From Antedon bifida (taxonomy: Eukaryota > Echinodermata > Crinoidea > Comatulida > Antedonidae): DNA of 64,000 nt. Positions 9,483-23,300 of this stretch are shown one piece after another (position 1 is the first letter of the stretch; every line of letters begins with the position of its first letter). The stretch is from contig OY727099.1 of NCBI GenBank assembly GCA_963402885.1, forward strand, positions 11,086,001-11,150,000. Reading direction: 5' to 3'. The translations under genes and the position numbers were made by a program. The notes under the pieces were generated by a model. That model was not told the origin of the DNA and did no database searches. It saw nothing but the letters and a program-made list of their open reading frames with translations.

Positions 9483-11331
9483 TTATTTCTTGGGACCTTT
9501 TTTCTTTCTCGATGCCTCCATTTCAGCAGTCTTGGCATCCAACTTCCTTTGTAGAATTTCCTTCCTTGCAGGATCAACCTTTCTCTCTTTAGTACCACTT
9601 CCGTTTCGAAAAACTTTTTCCCTCTGAAGTTGATTGCGTGCCCGGGCATGCGCTTTGTCCCCGCAACCATGCACCTCCGGCATATGATGCAAAAGACAGT
9701 ACCTACGATTACAGAACATGCACATCTGTCCGATGATTGTTATTTTTTCTTTACATTTCACAAAGTTACACGTGTTGTCACCCTTAATAGCTGCGGCTAT
9801 AAGCGCGTCAAAGTCGTCCTCGTCAGTTTTCTCTATAACCTTTTTCTGATTTTGTTTTGCTTTCTTTTTTGTAGACTGTTTAATATCTTGGTCTTTTAAT
9901 CTACGTGTATAAATCTTCTCACATTGGAGTTCATGTAATAACAGGTTTCCAAGATCGACTTCTTTCTTACAGTATTTGCACATACGAATGCTAGAAGCAT
10001 CAGCTTTCTCGTACTCGATAGGTGCAGGATCTTTGTCACAGATGACTTCTGTAACATCTTCTTCAACGGTCTTTACTTCTGGAGACTTCAAATGCCCTTT
10101 CTTCCTTTTATTCTTTTTCTGTGTCAGTTCATTATCATCTACTGAACTAGTTGCATTTTCTTTTGATTGTTTTTTACTTATGCTAATATGCCGTTCATTT
10201 TCTTCTCCCGTACTGAAATGAAGAAGACCAAGTTTTTCTGCAATCTACAAAAGAAAAGTAACATTATTGAAATTAATCACAAATCCAATACAGTATTGAT
10301 CTGACTATGAGTCAGAGCAAGGATTTGAACACATAGCTCCAAAACCTGTAATCAAGTATGTTTAAAGTTATTTGCTTGTTGATTTAAATCTACTGCCTTC
10401 TTTGCTGTGGATGATATGAAGATATTGGAGATTTTGTCTTCAACTTATCTGAGGCAGACAGCTTCTTCCATTTTCATATTGTACAACAAAAATACATACA
10501 AGTGTTTTAAAGTTTAGGATAATATACCACGGAGGTACCTTCAATGCCAACAAAAAAAAGAAAAAAACAAATTATTACCAAACAGAATAGCCAGTACAAC
10601 AATAAGGTCACTAACACTTACCTCATGAACAAGGTATCTTTCTTTGGAGTTGAGGTTTGTTGGGAAAGCCATTGCCATCCTGCTGTTGTCCTTGACAAAT
10701 TCCTCCACCTGCGTCTGTATCTCTTTTTCGGTCAAGCCCTGCTGCACACCAAGAGAACACCTTCAAAATAATAATCAATAGAATAGACATTTTGCCGAGA
10801 TCAAACCAATCGCACATAATTTTGCTTTTTTACAAATTTGAACAAGCGATATTTTTTACAAACTTTGATGAAACCTATCAATTTTTTTGTTGCAATTGTT
10901 TGTCTAGCCGTGACTGAATAAATGCAGCTAGAATTTCCCCCAAGTCTCCAATTATTATTTTTACATTTCTAGTATTCTTTTACGAACACTAATTGCAGGC
11001 GTTTTGATTTTTATATGATACTCCAAATCAAGTATAGGTATGACATGCCATGTGTGCCAACATTTACATATTTTCAGTGATGTCCTATACTATATTGAAG
11101 TAATCCACTGAAAGCACATCAAAGTGACTTACTTTGCAATTGATTGGTCTTTGACAGCTACATTCTTCACAGGTTGTTTATTTTTTATATCGTTCTTATA
11201 ACTTGACTTCTTTTGTCTAACATGGTGACTTTTGGAGCTGTTGGTTGCCGATGTGGTTACTTTCTGATGCATTTTGGTTTGGCTGAAATCAAGGTAATCT
11301 GGTCTTGGGGCGTCATTGGCAAGATTCATCT
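9483..11331 (-). other. IGHMBP2: IGHMBP2 exons 14-16: linker, R3H, C2HC finger, AN1 finger
   Basis: Exon 14 (11331-11133) encodes a Ser/Lys-rich linker. Exon 15 and the start of exon 16 give the R3H domain, which binds single-stranded nucleic acid: [20 protein letters not shown] joins [13 protein letters not shown], with the R-x3-H signature in ERYLVHE. In exon 16, C860, C863, H875 and C879 (CKYC...LLLHELQC) form a C-x2-C-x11-H-x3-C finger resembling the TRAFD1/XAF1 type. The AN1 finger follows with C930, C935, C946, C949, C954, H957, H963 and C965 ([16 protein letters not shown]). The tail is basic and ends KKKGPKK. The human protein has R3H and AN1 but, as far as I recall, not the C2HC finger. 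Confidence 0.88.
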
Positions 11332-14300
11332 CTGTGGAATGAAAATCATTACTAAACCGTATCTTTCTACTAACATTTTTTTGTTGTTGTAATAACAATG
11401 TTCATCTAAAGGTCTGTCTACACTATCAAACTAGTTTGGCAAAAAAAGTGTGATGTGTCAATATGGTAATGATATGACATCATTGTGTCCATATATGGGC
11501 ACATCACATTTTTTTGTCACATGTTTGATAATGTAGACAGAATGAGGGCCCTGAAATTTGGGTAGCTGGCTGAGAGTTATCCTCTCTTATTGCTTGATTC
11601 TTTCATTGGCCCAATAAGATTTGAAACTAAAGATTTCCAAAAACATACCAGTTTGATAGTGAAACACACTTCTGACTTCTCCATTGTTGTTTACATAAGT
11701 AATTAAAGATTTGAGAAAATCATGGTTGCTAACTGTTTCTGAGTCGCCAAAGATTGCGAGGTGTCTTCTAGCACGAGTGATGGCGACATTGATACGACGA
11801 TTCTCCGCAAGAAAGCCGACTTCACCTGCAAAAAAGCAACACAAATGATGTATGATACAAGGATTTGCTTATTAAAGGTGTGAATTCTTAATATGGCCTA
11901 TTCAAAGTCTTTTTTTTATTAATCTTAATGCTTTTTGGGGACAATACATCTTTAATACACTTTAATTGAATACATATAGCTCTATAAACTGCATATTCTG
12001 GAAAATTACACATATTGCAGATTCATTTAAAGAAGAACAAGTCAGAAAACAAACCTTTAGTGTTAGAGCGTACAAGTGAGATAAGAACAGCTTCCTTTTC
12101 TCTGCCTTGGAATCCATCAACTGACTTGATCTCTAAGTCTGGATACTTAGTAGAAAGCCTCAATCTTATCAGATCAACCTAAAACAACAAATGTTGCAAT
12201 TTGCCTCATTTGTTTAATAGTTTATACTTAGTGATATTTGTTTTCTGAAATTCCTAAATCATAATTACCTGTAAATTGTATGGAGATATGACAGCAATTT
12301 CTGATATTCTGAGACCAGATGATATTAAACGCTCAGTATGAGCTGCAACTAAGTCCGCTTCACCTGATGGAGTTTAAGTTTAAAAATAAATAATAAGTAA
12401 GTAATAGGTTTGTGTTATTCTTCTCTGTCTTTATTTCTGTCTAGTCTTCTGTTGTGCTATTTTAATTAATGAATAATGAAATTGTAAATAATCTTGTACT
12501 ATTTTTATATACTGTTTACAATAAAGATTATTTGATTGATTGAGTTCTCTGTATATTTAACAGCTTGATTGAAAGGTCAACGATCGCAAGCTTCATATTA
12601 TGCTCTTACCTTCGTTGCCACGTGAAACTTCTTCAGGAAGATCCAGCTCCTGCATGTCGCATCCAGCTGTGTCCACAAACAGCAGAGGGATTGATGTGTC
12701 CTCTGTCTCAGTCACATGATCTAGATCTCTACAAACATAACAGCAATATTAACAATCTTGTAGCCAGTATTTTAAATCGGGGGTGCCTTTGGAAATCAGA
12801 AAAAAAGCCACCCTTGTAAAAAGCCACCCTACAATGGACTATAAAATTGTAAAGTGGGAGTGCTGGACAATTAATTTTTATTCCCGAAAAGGGGCAAGCC
12901 CAAGTGTAAGCAACTGAAAAAGAGATTTAGGCCTATTAGTAATTTGCCTACTGGTGGATAGGATTGGTCTTATTGCATTTATTTGTAATGGGAAAATCTG
13001 TAAAAAGTTATTATTTGGAAAATACATTATTTTTTTTTACTAGTTTGAACAAAAACCAATTTTATGATACGTGTGTAAGTTTATCTGTAGGTCTTCAGTG
13101 CAATCTAGGGTCCGCTACCAGGGGTGCAAAGGGTCAAGTGAAACTTAGGGTCCGCTACCAGGGGTGCAAAGGGTCAAGTGCAACCTAGGGTCCGCTACCA
13201 GGGGTGAAAAGGATCAAGTGAAATGAATCAGATAGCCAGGTGTCAGACACATGTTTAAATTCAAATACTGTATACACATTGAAATGTACATTAAAAGCAA
13301 TCATTAGATTTAGATAAGAGCTGAGTCACCCTAATACATCCTTACACTCATTCTGACAACCAATTCAATGATTATTGGATTAAAAATATATACATAAAGA
13401 TAATATAGGTTTTATGTACAAATTCAAACAACCAAAATATTTAAAAGAAGCTATTCATTTGTCTGTGAAGAACTAAGTAGAAGACAATTCTTGGTAGGCT
13501 TCAACATTTTAAAGGTTAGGTTCTACAGTATGTACATAAAAATATTTTAAAAGAGCTTCTTCCCAACTGTTTGTAACAACCAATAGATAATTATTGATTG
13601 GCTTTAATTTGTTGTACTTGAGGTCCAATGATACGCACAACATTGCCTTTTTTCCAGTAATTTGCCTTTGGACTTATGCAGTGTATTATTAATCGTAAAC
13701 GAAGTTCTACGTAACAAATTCATACATACAAATATTTTAAAAGAGCTATCCATTTTTCTGTCACAACCGAATGGTAGGCTTTGATATGTTTACTTACTTT
13801 AACAAATGGGTAGCAACAGAGTCATGTGACACAAGTTTTCCGTCATAAAGTTGTTGAGAAGACCACCTCATGATATCATCATTCATACGGTATTGCATGG
13901 TCAACATTCTCATTACAGAATCACCATACAGATTCAGAATTCTTTCCATTAAAGAAACCTCAAGACCTTCCTTGGCAGCTCTAGACAAATTGAAAGACAA
14001 ATGATGCTTTAATTGAGTCAATAGAGAGCTTTCGCTTTGCGACGACCGATAACCGACCCGAGTCAGGTCAATTGGTGAGTCGTCGGACATCGCCTGGACA
14101 AGAAATCATCAAATATGTGTTGAGGTGAGCAGTCCTAACATCTTCGCATGCGCAAAATGAACAAACATGACATAATTTGGTAGATGTTCGTCGCAAATCG
14201 AAGGCTCCATATTATATTTAAATTGTACGTACAAAGTTTAACCTGGTTAGACATACTCTATTATGCTTCACACTTCTGTACAATCCAATTACTAGGCGGG

Positions 14301-17300
14301 TTTCAGGTGATCGAGCATTTTTCAAGTATCGCCCTGTGTTCTGGAATGCTCTTCCAGCTCAAATTAGACTGGCTGACTCGACATTTTTGTTTAAACGCCT
14401 TCTTAAAATGTATTTATTTCCCAAGTAGTTTTAATATCTGAGACTTCTATATTTATATATATATTTATATGTCATTTTAATTCATTGAGATCAAAATATG
14501 TGAAGCAATTTGATCAACTTGGAAAAGTGCTATAAAAACAAGTATTATTATTTTTATATTATTATTATTATTTCATTCACTGTGACAATCAAAAGCAAAC
14601 AAATACAGAATACCGGTAAAGAGAAAGCAAAAGTGGTGCAGAAATTTAACAGAGGTTGAACACACTATTTTCCTGGAATACACTTGGCTAGCCAATGAAG
14701 AAAATGAAATAACTAGAGGTGTAAAAATGACATAAATAGACCATTGTAATTTGTTATATTTCCATAGAGAGTATACTTCATTTTGTTGGTATACTACAGA
14801 ACAACATGAACAAGCAAGTTCATAATATTAATGTGATTATGATTGCAGCATAGATAGAAATATCTCACTTTTCACACTACTACAGTGAAACACTAACGCT
14901 GCTATGTACATACTTGTCAGATTTGATGGTGGCAGGCAACTGTTGATGATCTCCCGCGAGGATACACTTGGCAGCGTGTATCAACGGTATCCAGCAGCTC
15001 GCTTCCAGGGCCTAGATTGCGGTAACAAAAAGGAAACGTGAATTACACAACAATCGTCCTGAGGTTGTTGTCTTTGACAAGTGAAGTGGAAAGGATTTGG
15101 TAGCATCAATCACAAATGATAGGGTTTACTCCTAGAACATGAATGGGCTGTAACGTTTCAATCATCGGTTAAGCTACAATAAGCCACCGTGGAAGGGATA
15201 AAATACTTTACAATGAAAGTTACGTTAAATGATGAGTTTCTAGTCCACCGACCTCTTAAAATATACGTAAATACTTAGCATCCACCACATACTAACCTGA
15301 GCACACTCATCAATAACGACCAGGTCAAAATGTTCTTTTGGTAAATTACTTAACGGGCCTTCGCGTGAAGCACTTGTGGTCGTACCTAAAACTACGTCGG
15401 CTCGAGTAAGAATTTCACGCATTGCTTTTGCCTCACGTTGCTTTAGCTCTTGTCGAAGGTGTTTTGATTCAGTACGTAGCTTTCGACGTTCTTCTTTATC
15501 TCGGCTCTTGGCAATACTAGCCTAGTGTATTTTTAAAAAAATCATTAATTCTTGACATTTTTACAAAGTATCTTATCCAAAGTATCTATACATTTAAATT
15601 TAGTAATGATGCTTAATTTAAGTCCAGAGAGAATTACAATAAAATGTTACATTTAGAGTAGTTACTGTACTTCACAGAAAGTTTGCTGCACCAACCTGCG
15701 CTTTATCGATGTCTCTCCTAACATCCTGCACAATTTTAGTAGCCTCGCTGACAGACAAGATTGCATCTAGTGAATACTTCTGAATTCCACGATGTGCTCG
15801 AGCTGGATGACCCAACCTAATTATCTTGACCTTTGACACAGCTAGTCTTTCAACCAGGTTATCGACTGCAACATTCGATGGTGCACATGCTAAAACCTGA
15901 AAGTAAATTCTATCTTATTTGTCTAAACTGTTTGTGTCTATTGTTATTGAGCAAAAAAAAATTGCTTTAAAAAATTAAAAATAGTTAGAATTAAGAATTT
16001 TGGGATTGGAATTCAAATATGTAACCTACTGTGCCACTCATTAATAAGCCTGCTAAGGCTTCACATAATAACCACATTTATTGAACTTCAGTAAATTCCT
16101 TTGTTATTTCCCTTAGGGAAAACATAATGTAGCACCTGTACTATGTTTGACAGCAAGCAACTGCTAAAATACAATGTGGCTAAAACCCCAACAGACGACA
16201 TACTTACTTGGCCATTTTGACACCATGTTTTTTTTAATTTTTGGGTGGCTTGGTTTTTGCAGCATTAAAGTGGATGAAGAGAGAAACCGCTTAATTTTAA
16301 AAGCCTCATTAAATGGCAATTACAGGATAAATGTTGACAGAAATAATTTTTTATATATTGAGTTCGCTGTAGAAGTCCCTGGGTCTGGCATGTGTGATGT
16401 AGGTGTTATTGTTTGTATTTTAAAATCCGGAATTGAATTAAATTGAATATATAACTCTTGTATCTGTTACAATACTGTAGATAGAAAACTTATATACTGT
16501 ACAAGATTGATCAAGTTTCACCTGACCTTCAGTTTACGCTTGACCGCTTGCTGAATGACCTCAATCACCGTGGTTGTTTTACCTGTACCTGGTGGGCCAT
16601 GAATCACGGCAACCTCTCGTTGACACAACGAGAATCTGACTGCCTCTCGTTGCGACTCATCCAGTTTCTCGTTGATGTAACACAATTCCGTTCCTGGGAA
16701 AGTGGAAATTGATTTGCAAATGTTTTCTTACTTTCCGAACAAAAGTTTTGTTTTCTCAAGAGATATTAAGTGATTGAACTTTCTTTTTCAAGATCATATA
16801 ATTGTGCAACTGTAATATATTCTAGTCATGCAGAAAATGGGATCATAATGTTCCTTGTTGCAGTAGAGGGTTTTTTTTGTTAAGGATCGATATCATTTCT
16901 TCTGTGTGCGATTGTACTGCCTTATTCAGCTCCATACTTCCTTCAACAAAACAAACAACCTAAATATTTAATCCTAAAAAGTATTCCTTTTCTTGTGGTA
17001 TGATTGAAAACGGACAACTATCTGTGTTTTAGCATATCGAGTAAAACCCAATATTAAAATCTATTTGATTTTATATGAGAATATTTTTCATAATCGTAAG
17101 AAGTGACTTTTACATACTTTTTAAACAAAACGTTTCCGGACAAAAAAAGTCTTTTGTTCCAGTTAACAGTTCACAAAACCGAAAGTATTGTGATTTTAAT
17201 ACATAGGGGACTAACAGCCCTGGCATCATACAATCCAACCTACTTAGTACTTACTTGTTTTGATCATATCATCGGTTACTGGGTAGTGTCTGTTTTTCTT

Positions 17301-17319
17301 TATGGATCAAATAAACTGA

Positions 17320-17353
<34 letters not shown>

Positions 17354-20300
17354 TTCAAATCATTTGATGACTTACCGTTTTTCTCAACTGCTTCTGTGCC
17401 TCCAGATCTACATGGAGGTGGGGTGGGGTTAGCACTTGGTTCCGATTCTCCAAACAGCACATCTATAAGATGATAAGCTGGTCCTGGTTGGTGAGACTCT
17501 AAGTTTGAGAGCGCCCTTGAAACGATAAATTATGCATTTTAAAACACATATAGGAATATACCATATTTAGAGGAAAACTATATCCTTAGGCCTTGGTCAC
17601 AAATTGATAATGTCCCCAGGGTAAGGGAAAATTATGATATATATCTATATAGAACTGTGGAGGAAAATGTATCAATGTAGTTATCACCCTAGGGAATAAT
17701 CATTTATAACCACAAATTAAATACCCACAATCATTTCTATAGTTAAATATTTAATAGAGTCAAACCTTTAATGGTGACATTCCCTGAGGAGATGATGTAT
17801 TTATTTGGAGATACTGAACATTAGTTATTAATTATCAAACTACAAAACAACCTTGACAATTTGAATATAACAGTAATATATAAAGTAATAAAAGATTATA
17901 AAACCTATTTAATACATATATTTTTACAGGTGGATAGATGTATGATATCAAGAGAAAGTAGTTTGAACTTTAAAATTAACTGTCATGAAACGTGACTAGG
18001 AAATAGTATGTATCAATTGAAAAACGCCTAAAAACGCACACCTGTTTTAGAACAGAAATTACACGTATTTAAAACTTTCAAAAAATGGATTTGCATGTGA
18101 TAGAGCTTACAGAATAGGATAATTAAACACTGAAAATGAATGATGACCTGGAAAATGACGGTGATGATGATGACAATAATACTAATATAATAATGATGAT
18201 GTAAGCACTGCTTGACAATATAGGGAGCTTTTATGAAGACCTACACATACTGTATCACCTGGACCTAGAATTCGCCGAAACTGTTTCAAGAGGAAGCATG
18301 TACCAATGTCTCTGCATACACACAATGAATTACAATTTCGTAACTAGTTCCTAGGTCATAGGTCGTCACATATCAAAAGCTCCTTACTGTTTAATTCTTC
18401 TATAAGTGACATCATTTGCTAGAATCGTCAGCCGGTACGTCAACGAATCATCTAACGACACCACATCTTCATCGGCATCAAAAGCAACAGTAATCAGTTT
18501 ATCTGTGACACGCGACACGATTCCAGATAATTGAGAAGCTCCCGAGTTGTCACCACCACCAGAGGGCGACACACCAACAATTGATCCTGTAATAAAATTG
18601 ACATAAAAAGGTCAATTGCTAAGAGGGTTTTCTTTATTTAAGCATACACAATGACATTCTACAAAGGTACTTTGTGACAACAGTATTGAGAATACAGATT
18701 TCTTCACTACTAACGAATATATAAAATCGTTTATGTAAGTTAGATATTTTGATACAATCTTACAAAATATTACTCATTCTAGGCCTGTTTGAGAAAACCT
18801 TGACATCTAACAGATTACCATTCTTGTTTTTGACATAAAAATGGTTTAAATATGACAGAACAGAATTACTTGGATTTGAACACAAATTGTCTAGACACAC
18901 TCTTAAAAGAAGACTCAAAATTAACAGATAAAAATACATGCAAATAAGATATAAATAAGCGTCTTGAATTGATGTGTTAGGGGACAGGTAATAAAAACCA
19001 ATAAAGGCTTATCAGTTTTTGAGATGTTCGAATGTAATAGGTGTGTATATCTGATAGATATTGAGTTGAGTAAAACTACTGTACTAAAAACTCACCTGGA
19101 GAGAAGCTGTTGGTAGGCAGGTAGCCGTCATTGGGGGTTCTTTGAATACCACTAACTAAAGACTTAAACACTTACCTGGAGAGAAGCTGTTGGTAGGCAG
19201 GCAACCATCATTTGTTGTTTGCGGTGCTTCAAATACCACCAATTTTCTTCCATAAAGACCAGTAAACTGACTGGTAATATGCAGTTTAAGTAGACATACG
19301 CCTTTCTGTTGTAACTCTTTTAGAGGTAAATTCTCCTGAAAAGCTCTATAAAAAAATTACTTTATCATCAATTGAAGGTATTTACAGGACACCTCGGGAC
19401 ACTCTTATTGGAAGGTTGGTAATATGTTTTAACATTATGGACAACCCTATTAAGGGGACACTTTGTTGGGTCCGGTCCTCTCAATAGAGGTTCTACTGTA
19501 TAAATGTTGTGAGGAATCATGTATCTGAAACAAAAATCTATACTTGCAAACAAAACATATTACTGTATTTCAGTAGTGTTTTAACACTATTCTATAAACA
19601 TTTTTTTTTTTTGGAAGTAGGTGGAGGGAGGTGATTTTTTTTAATGGAAACATATCAATTATCAGAATGTATCATGCCACTTAAACTTGTTGCCTTCGAA
19701 TCCTACGGGAATAAGCAAACTAAGAATGCCACACAGACTTCAAATTAAAATCTGATCATGTTACTACATACACTTAGGCAATCATCAGCTGGGTTAGTGC
19801 GATAAGATTAGATCAATCAATGAATGCATTTCATTAACCAGTAAATTAAAAAAAAGAATGAGTGGAGTTTAATTGCTTTAAATTCCACTGGTATTGAAGA
19901 CTGGCTTTTTAGCTGTCATTCACAACATAATTCTTCGTTTTCTATATATTTAAAAATTTGAAAATAATAGTTGTTTGTGTGTGTGGTTTATGACCCAAAC
20001 ATAGTTCTTAAGTATGTTCTTTGTTGGTTTACAAGTTACTATGTGCTATTCCCATGTTCTTTAACATTTTATTCTTGCATGTGTTATGATTTATTAGTAA
20101 GTACGAGAAAGGTCAAATTTTAAATATTAAATATTTAAAAACATTCATGAATTATGTTGTACATATTTTCAGGTTTGGATTTGAAAGTAGGGTGAGTTTA
20201 TTTAAGGTAGTTACCAGGGGTAAAGCTGTGTAGGCCTACATAAATATAGGTTTTCCTCGATTGCATACAGTACATACCAAGTTTCAATAAAAATGATATC

Positions 20301-23300
20301 AGAAATGATTACATCTTTTTTACTATTGTAAATAGACACTAATACTCCTTTTTTAAACTAAAATCAAATACTGGGTTTTTTTACGCCTTCTTTTTTTAAA
20401 CAAATATATTTTTAATCTTTGGACAAAGTATTACGTATGCTCAGACATTGACAAACACATTGTGTTTTTTTAGCGACATTAACATACAACTAAATCCAGT
20501 TATTAGTGGAGTAGTACGTTGGTGAATTACAGCCTACATCACTACCCAGTCATCTATTCCCATGGCTATAATGTGACTATGCTATTGACATTCTGATGAA
20601 TTGATTCTCTGCGGCTAAATCTCTACGAATAAGTTGAATGATAACGTTGAAATCAATTGAATATATTTAAATGAATACACAGCGTACAATCCGCCGCATC
20701 TAATCTTAATATGGAATTGAACTTTGCAGCTAAATCCCTTATTTGCATTCTCAACAAAAAGTCGTAAAAAGGTTTATATTATACTTTGTAGCATTGAAAT
20801 GTAGGCGTAATAGCATTAGAATATAATCAAAGGTATCTCTTGTTCTTAGTGTATAAATAAGGAAGTAATATTTTCATGTGGTTAGGTGGTTAAGTACTTG
20901 GTTTGGGTTCGAATCCTTTTGGAGATTTTGTGAGGAAACATTTAATTGATAATACATGATTTTACTATTAATACTGATTAAAAAATATTATATTATTATT
21001 AGTATATTACAATATTAATATGCATAATAAAATAATTAAATATAATTTATTACAAAATAAAAAATAATAATGGTGAAAGTTTTATATTTAGTTATTTAGT
21101 GTCGGGAGACATAGGCACAAATTTGGCCAAATATAGAGGTGTGGGATTACAATAAAAATGGATTTTGTGTTCAAACTTAGACCAAATTTGAGGGTGCAAT
21201 AATTATACTCAGGAGTGAGATTATACTCAAGCATGGGAATATACTATATCCATTCCAAAACAAAAATCAATATTATCTATGTTTGCCACGCCTAATTTAA
21301 CAACATTTTTTCCCCAAGATGGCCTCCCTTACTCACAAACATGTAAACAAATGCCAGTAAAATGTCAATATTAAACCTGTGATTATGTAACATCCTAAGA
21401 GAATAATCTCCCATTTATCATTTTTATATCAAATTACATTTTTTATAATGTTCATTGAATATTCATCCAGCAATCTAAATCCGCCACGAATTGAAAATTA
21501 TTCTCCATGCCAACTTTTATACATACATATCAATTTCCATCCTTCTTTTTACAGCATTATACAAATTTATCTTCCCAGTAGAGGTATAACTAACTCTGGG
21601 TACCACAAACCACCCTCTCCCCTAAATTATTATTTTCATGCGTACAGTGCAGTGATGTAGCCACAAGAAATAAGGTGGTTCAGTTTTCGCAAGAAAAGGG
21701 AACAATCTCTGTCCAACAAGCCACTGGGTTGTCAAAGTGAATGTTTAAATGTAATATTACCACTTTCTTTCTGTGACAATGACAACTACATTGGGACAAA
21801 AATGACAGCTACATTCTGATGACAAATGATAACAATCTCTAACAGCCAAGTTACAGCAAAATGTCGACCTTGTCGTCAGAAAATCAGGCAACAACTAACA
21901 GTTGTCAGTGTGCACTTAATAAGGGTTTTACAAGTTCTAGCATTGAATATCATGTTTGAAAAGACATTTTTAATATTTTCAGATTTCAGAGGCCTATCCA
22001 ACAGTGGTAACTCTATAATTATAGGAAGAATCTTATTTCCATATTTGGGTTAATTTTGGTACTTTTGGCAGACTTGGATTGCCATACTGTATGTATACTT
22101 TTTTACAATCAAGCTTTTGACAATTATTGGATACTCTCAGGTTGACCAAATAGTTTAAGTAAATTCATGTTCAGAGTTCATTTTACACAGAAAACTGCTC
22201 ATTGTGAGAGTTTCTAATGGGTGGCGTCTGGTTTTTAAGTTTACAATAATTGATTCGAACCTCGGAACTGTGGATTGGAAAGCAAGTAACTTAATACATT
22301 TAATTGGTTTATTCAAGATCTATTCAACAATAATCCATATCTGAAAATGTCCACAGTGAGATCAGTGTCAAACAAAAAGGTAAAAATATTTCAAATAACT
22401 TGTTTTATACATTTCAATAAAAACTGTAAAACCTCAAACACATTAAGTGATCTCTGTAATGGATCTTATTGTGACCAGATAATCAAGTTCATTACCAATT
22501 AACAATATCCCAATTATGCGTCATTAAATATTAAGGTTATTTTTCTATCTATTGTGATCCTATTCCGGCTACCCTGACTTGGACTTAACTTTGAGACTGA
22601 TCTTATTGTTTCTGTATACCCTTAGGTGTGAATTAGTTCATCTCTACTACCATCCCATGGTCAATGTATTTTTCATGTATAAAACATTGTCCCCAAGTAA
22701 TCTATAATCAGGTGTATCGGATTACAGTATTTTCTTTTGATTTTTAAATCGTCCACCTCCACGATTTTTATCATTTTTGATTGAGGGTCAATGTTTTTTT
22801 ACATCCGTAAAATATAAACACATTTGGTTTTAAGTTAATCCTAAATAATCAGTAGTTTGGATTAAACTATTTTCTTTTTAATAAGTTTTTATCGGTATTG
22901 ATTGACATGAAAAAGTCAAGAATACAATGTATTACTTGCTGCATTATTTACTTAGAAGAGCGGTAATGGTAAGCAGAAGATTGCATAGCTTGTGCCACGT
23001 AAAATATGTATCTATCTTGAGCGGAAACCACACGTCTGCGTTGTGTGTAAATTGAATAACATATATTCTATATTTGTATTACCGTTACCGCTCGTCTGTG
23101 TAAATTGGCGCATTCCTGAATATAATTACGAGTACTATTATGGTTTCTTAAAATATAATCCATTGGTGTTTAATGTTATAAACAATAATATTAATATAAG
23201 GTATCTAATTATATTACTCTACACCATACGAAGATCACGAATGAGGACTTCATCCCAGGGACCAAATAAACATATTAATATTAATCTGTTCCCTGAAGCC

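Larger units (their letters stand above)
11649..16693 (-). other. IGHMBP2: IGHMBP2 exons 5-13: helicase core motifs
   Basis: Walker A GPPGTGKT is at residues 228-235 (exon 5). [15 protein letters not shown] is motif Ia (exon 6). The Walker B DECAQ is at 389-393 (exon 7). GDHQQLP motif III is at 413-419 (exon 8). QYRM motif IV is at 455-458 (exon 9). [11 protein letters not shown] motif V is at about 577-587 (exon 12). VAITRARRH motif VI is at 613-621 (exon 13). Exon 9 must start at 13980 (TTTGTCTAG|AGCTGCC) and not at the more upstream AG at 14094. Only the former keeps phase and gives [14 protein letters not shown], matching human KAALAGLSLSLMER. Confidence 0.93.

Noticed and set aside
9630-9899. 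Plus-strand ORFs across 9.6-10.2 kb
   Set aside because: They are frames opposite the last IGHMBP2 exon, which has clear R3H, C2HC and AN1 homology.
10278-10345. Reverse SINE head in IGHMBP2 intron 15
   Set aside because: Only a B-box-like GTTCAAATCC on the minus strand; the rest does not resemble a tRNA, so the evidence is too thin.
13981-14093. N-terminal extension of IGHMBP2 exon 9 ([14 protein letters not shown]...)
   Set aside because: It is open and has an AG before it (14094), but using it breaks phase with exon 8. The acceptor at 13981-13983 restores phase and gives the conserved [14 protein letters not shown], so the extension is intron.
14184-14441. Plus-strand ORF of 85 codons
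   Set aside because: The real signal is in another frame, the LINE reverse transcriptase C terminus at 14306-14428.
17103-17432. Plus-strand ORF of 109 codons
   Set aside because: It runs through the (GT)n microsatellite (CVCVCVC) and antisense to IGHMBP2 exon 4. Not a gene.
20906-20916. tRNA gene
   Set aside because: The B box is perfect, but no acceptor stem, anticodon stem or D arm can be folded. It is a SINE head.
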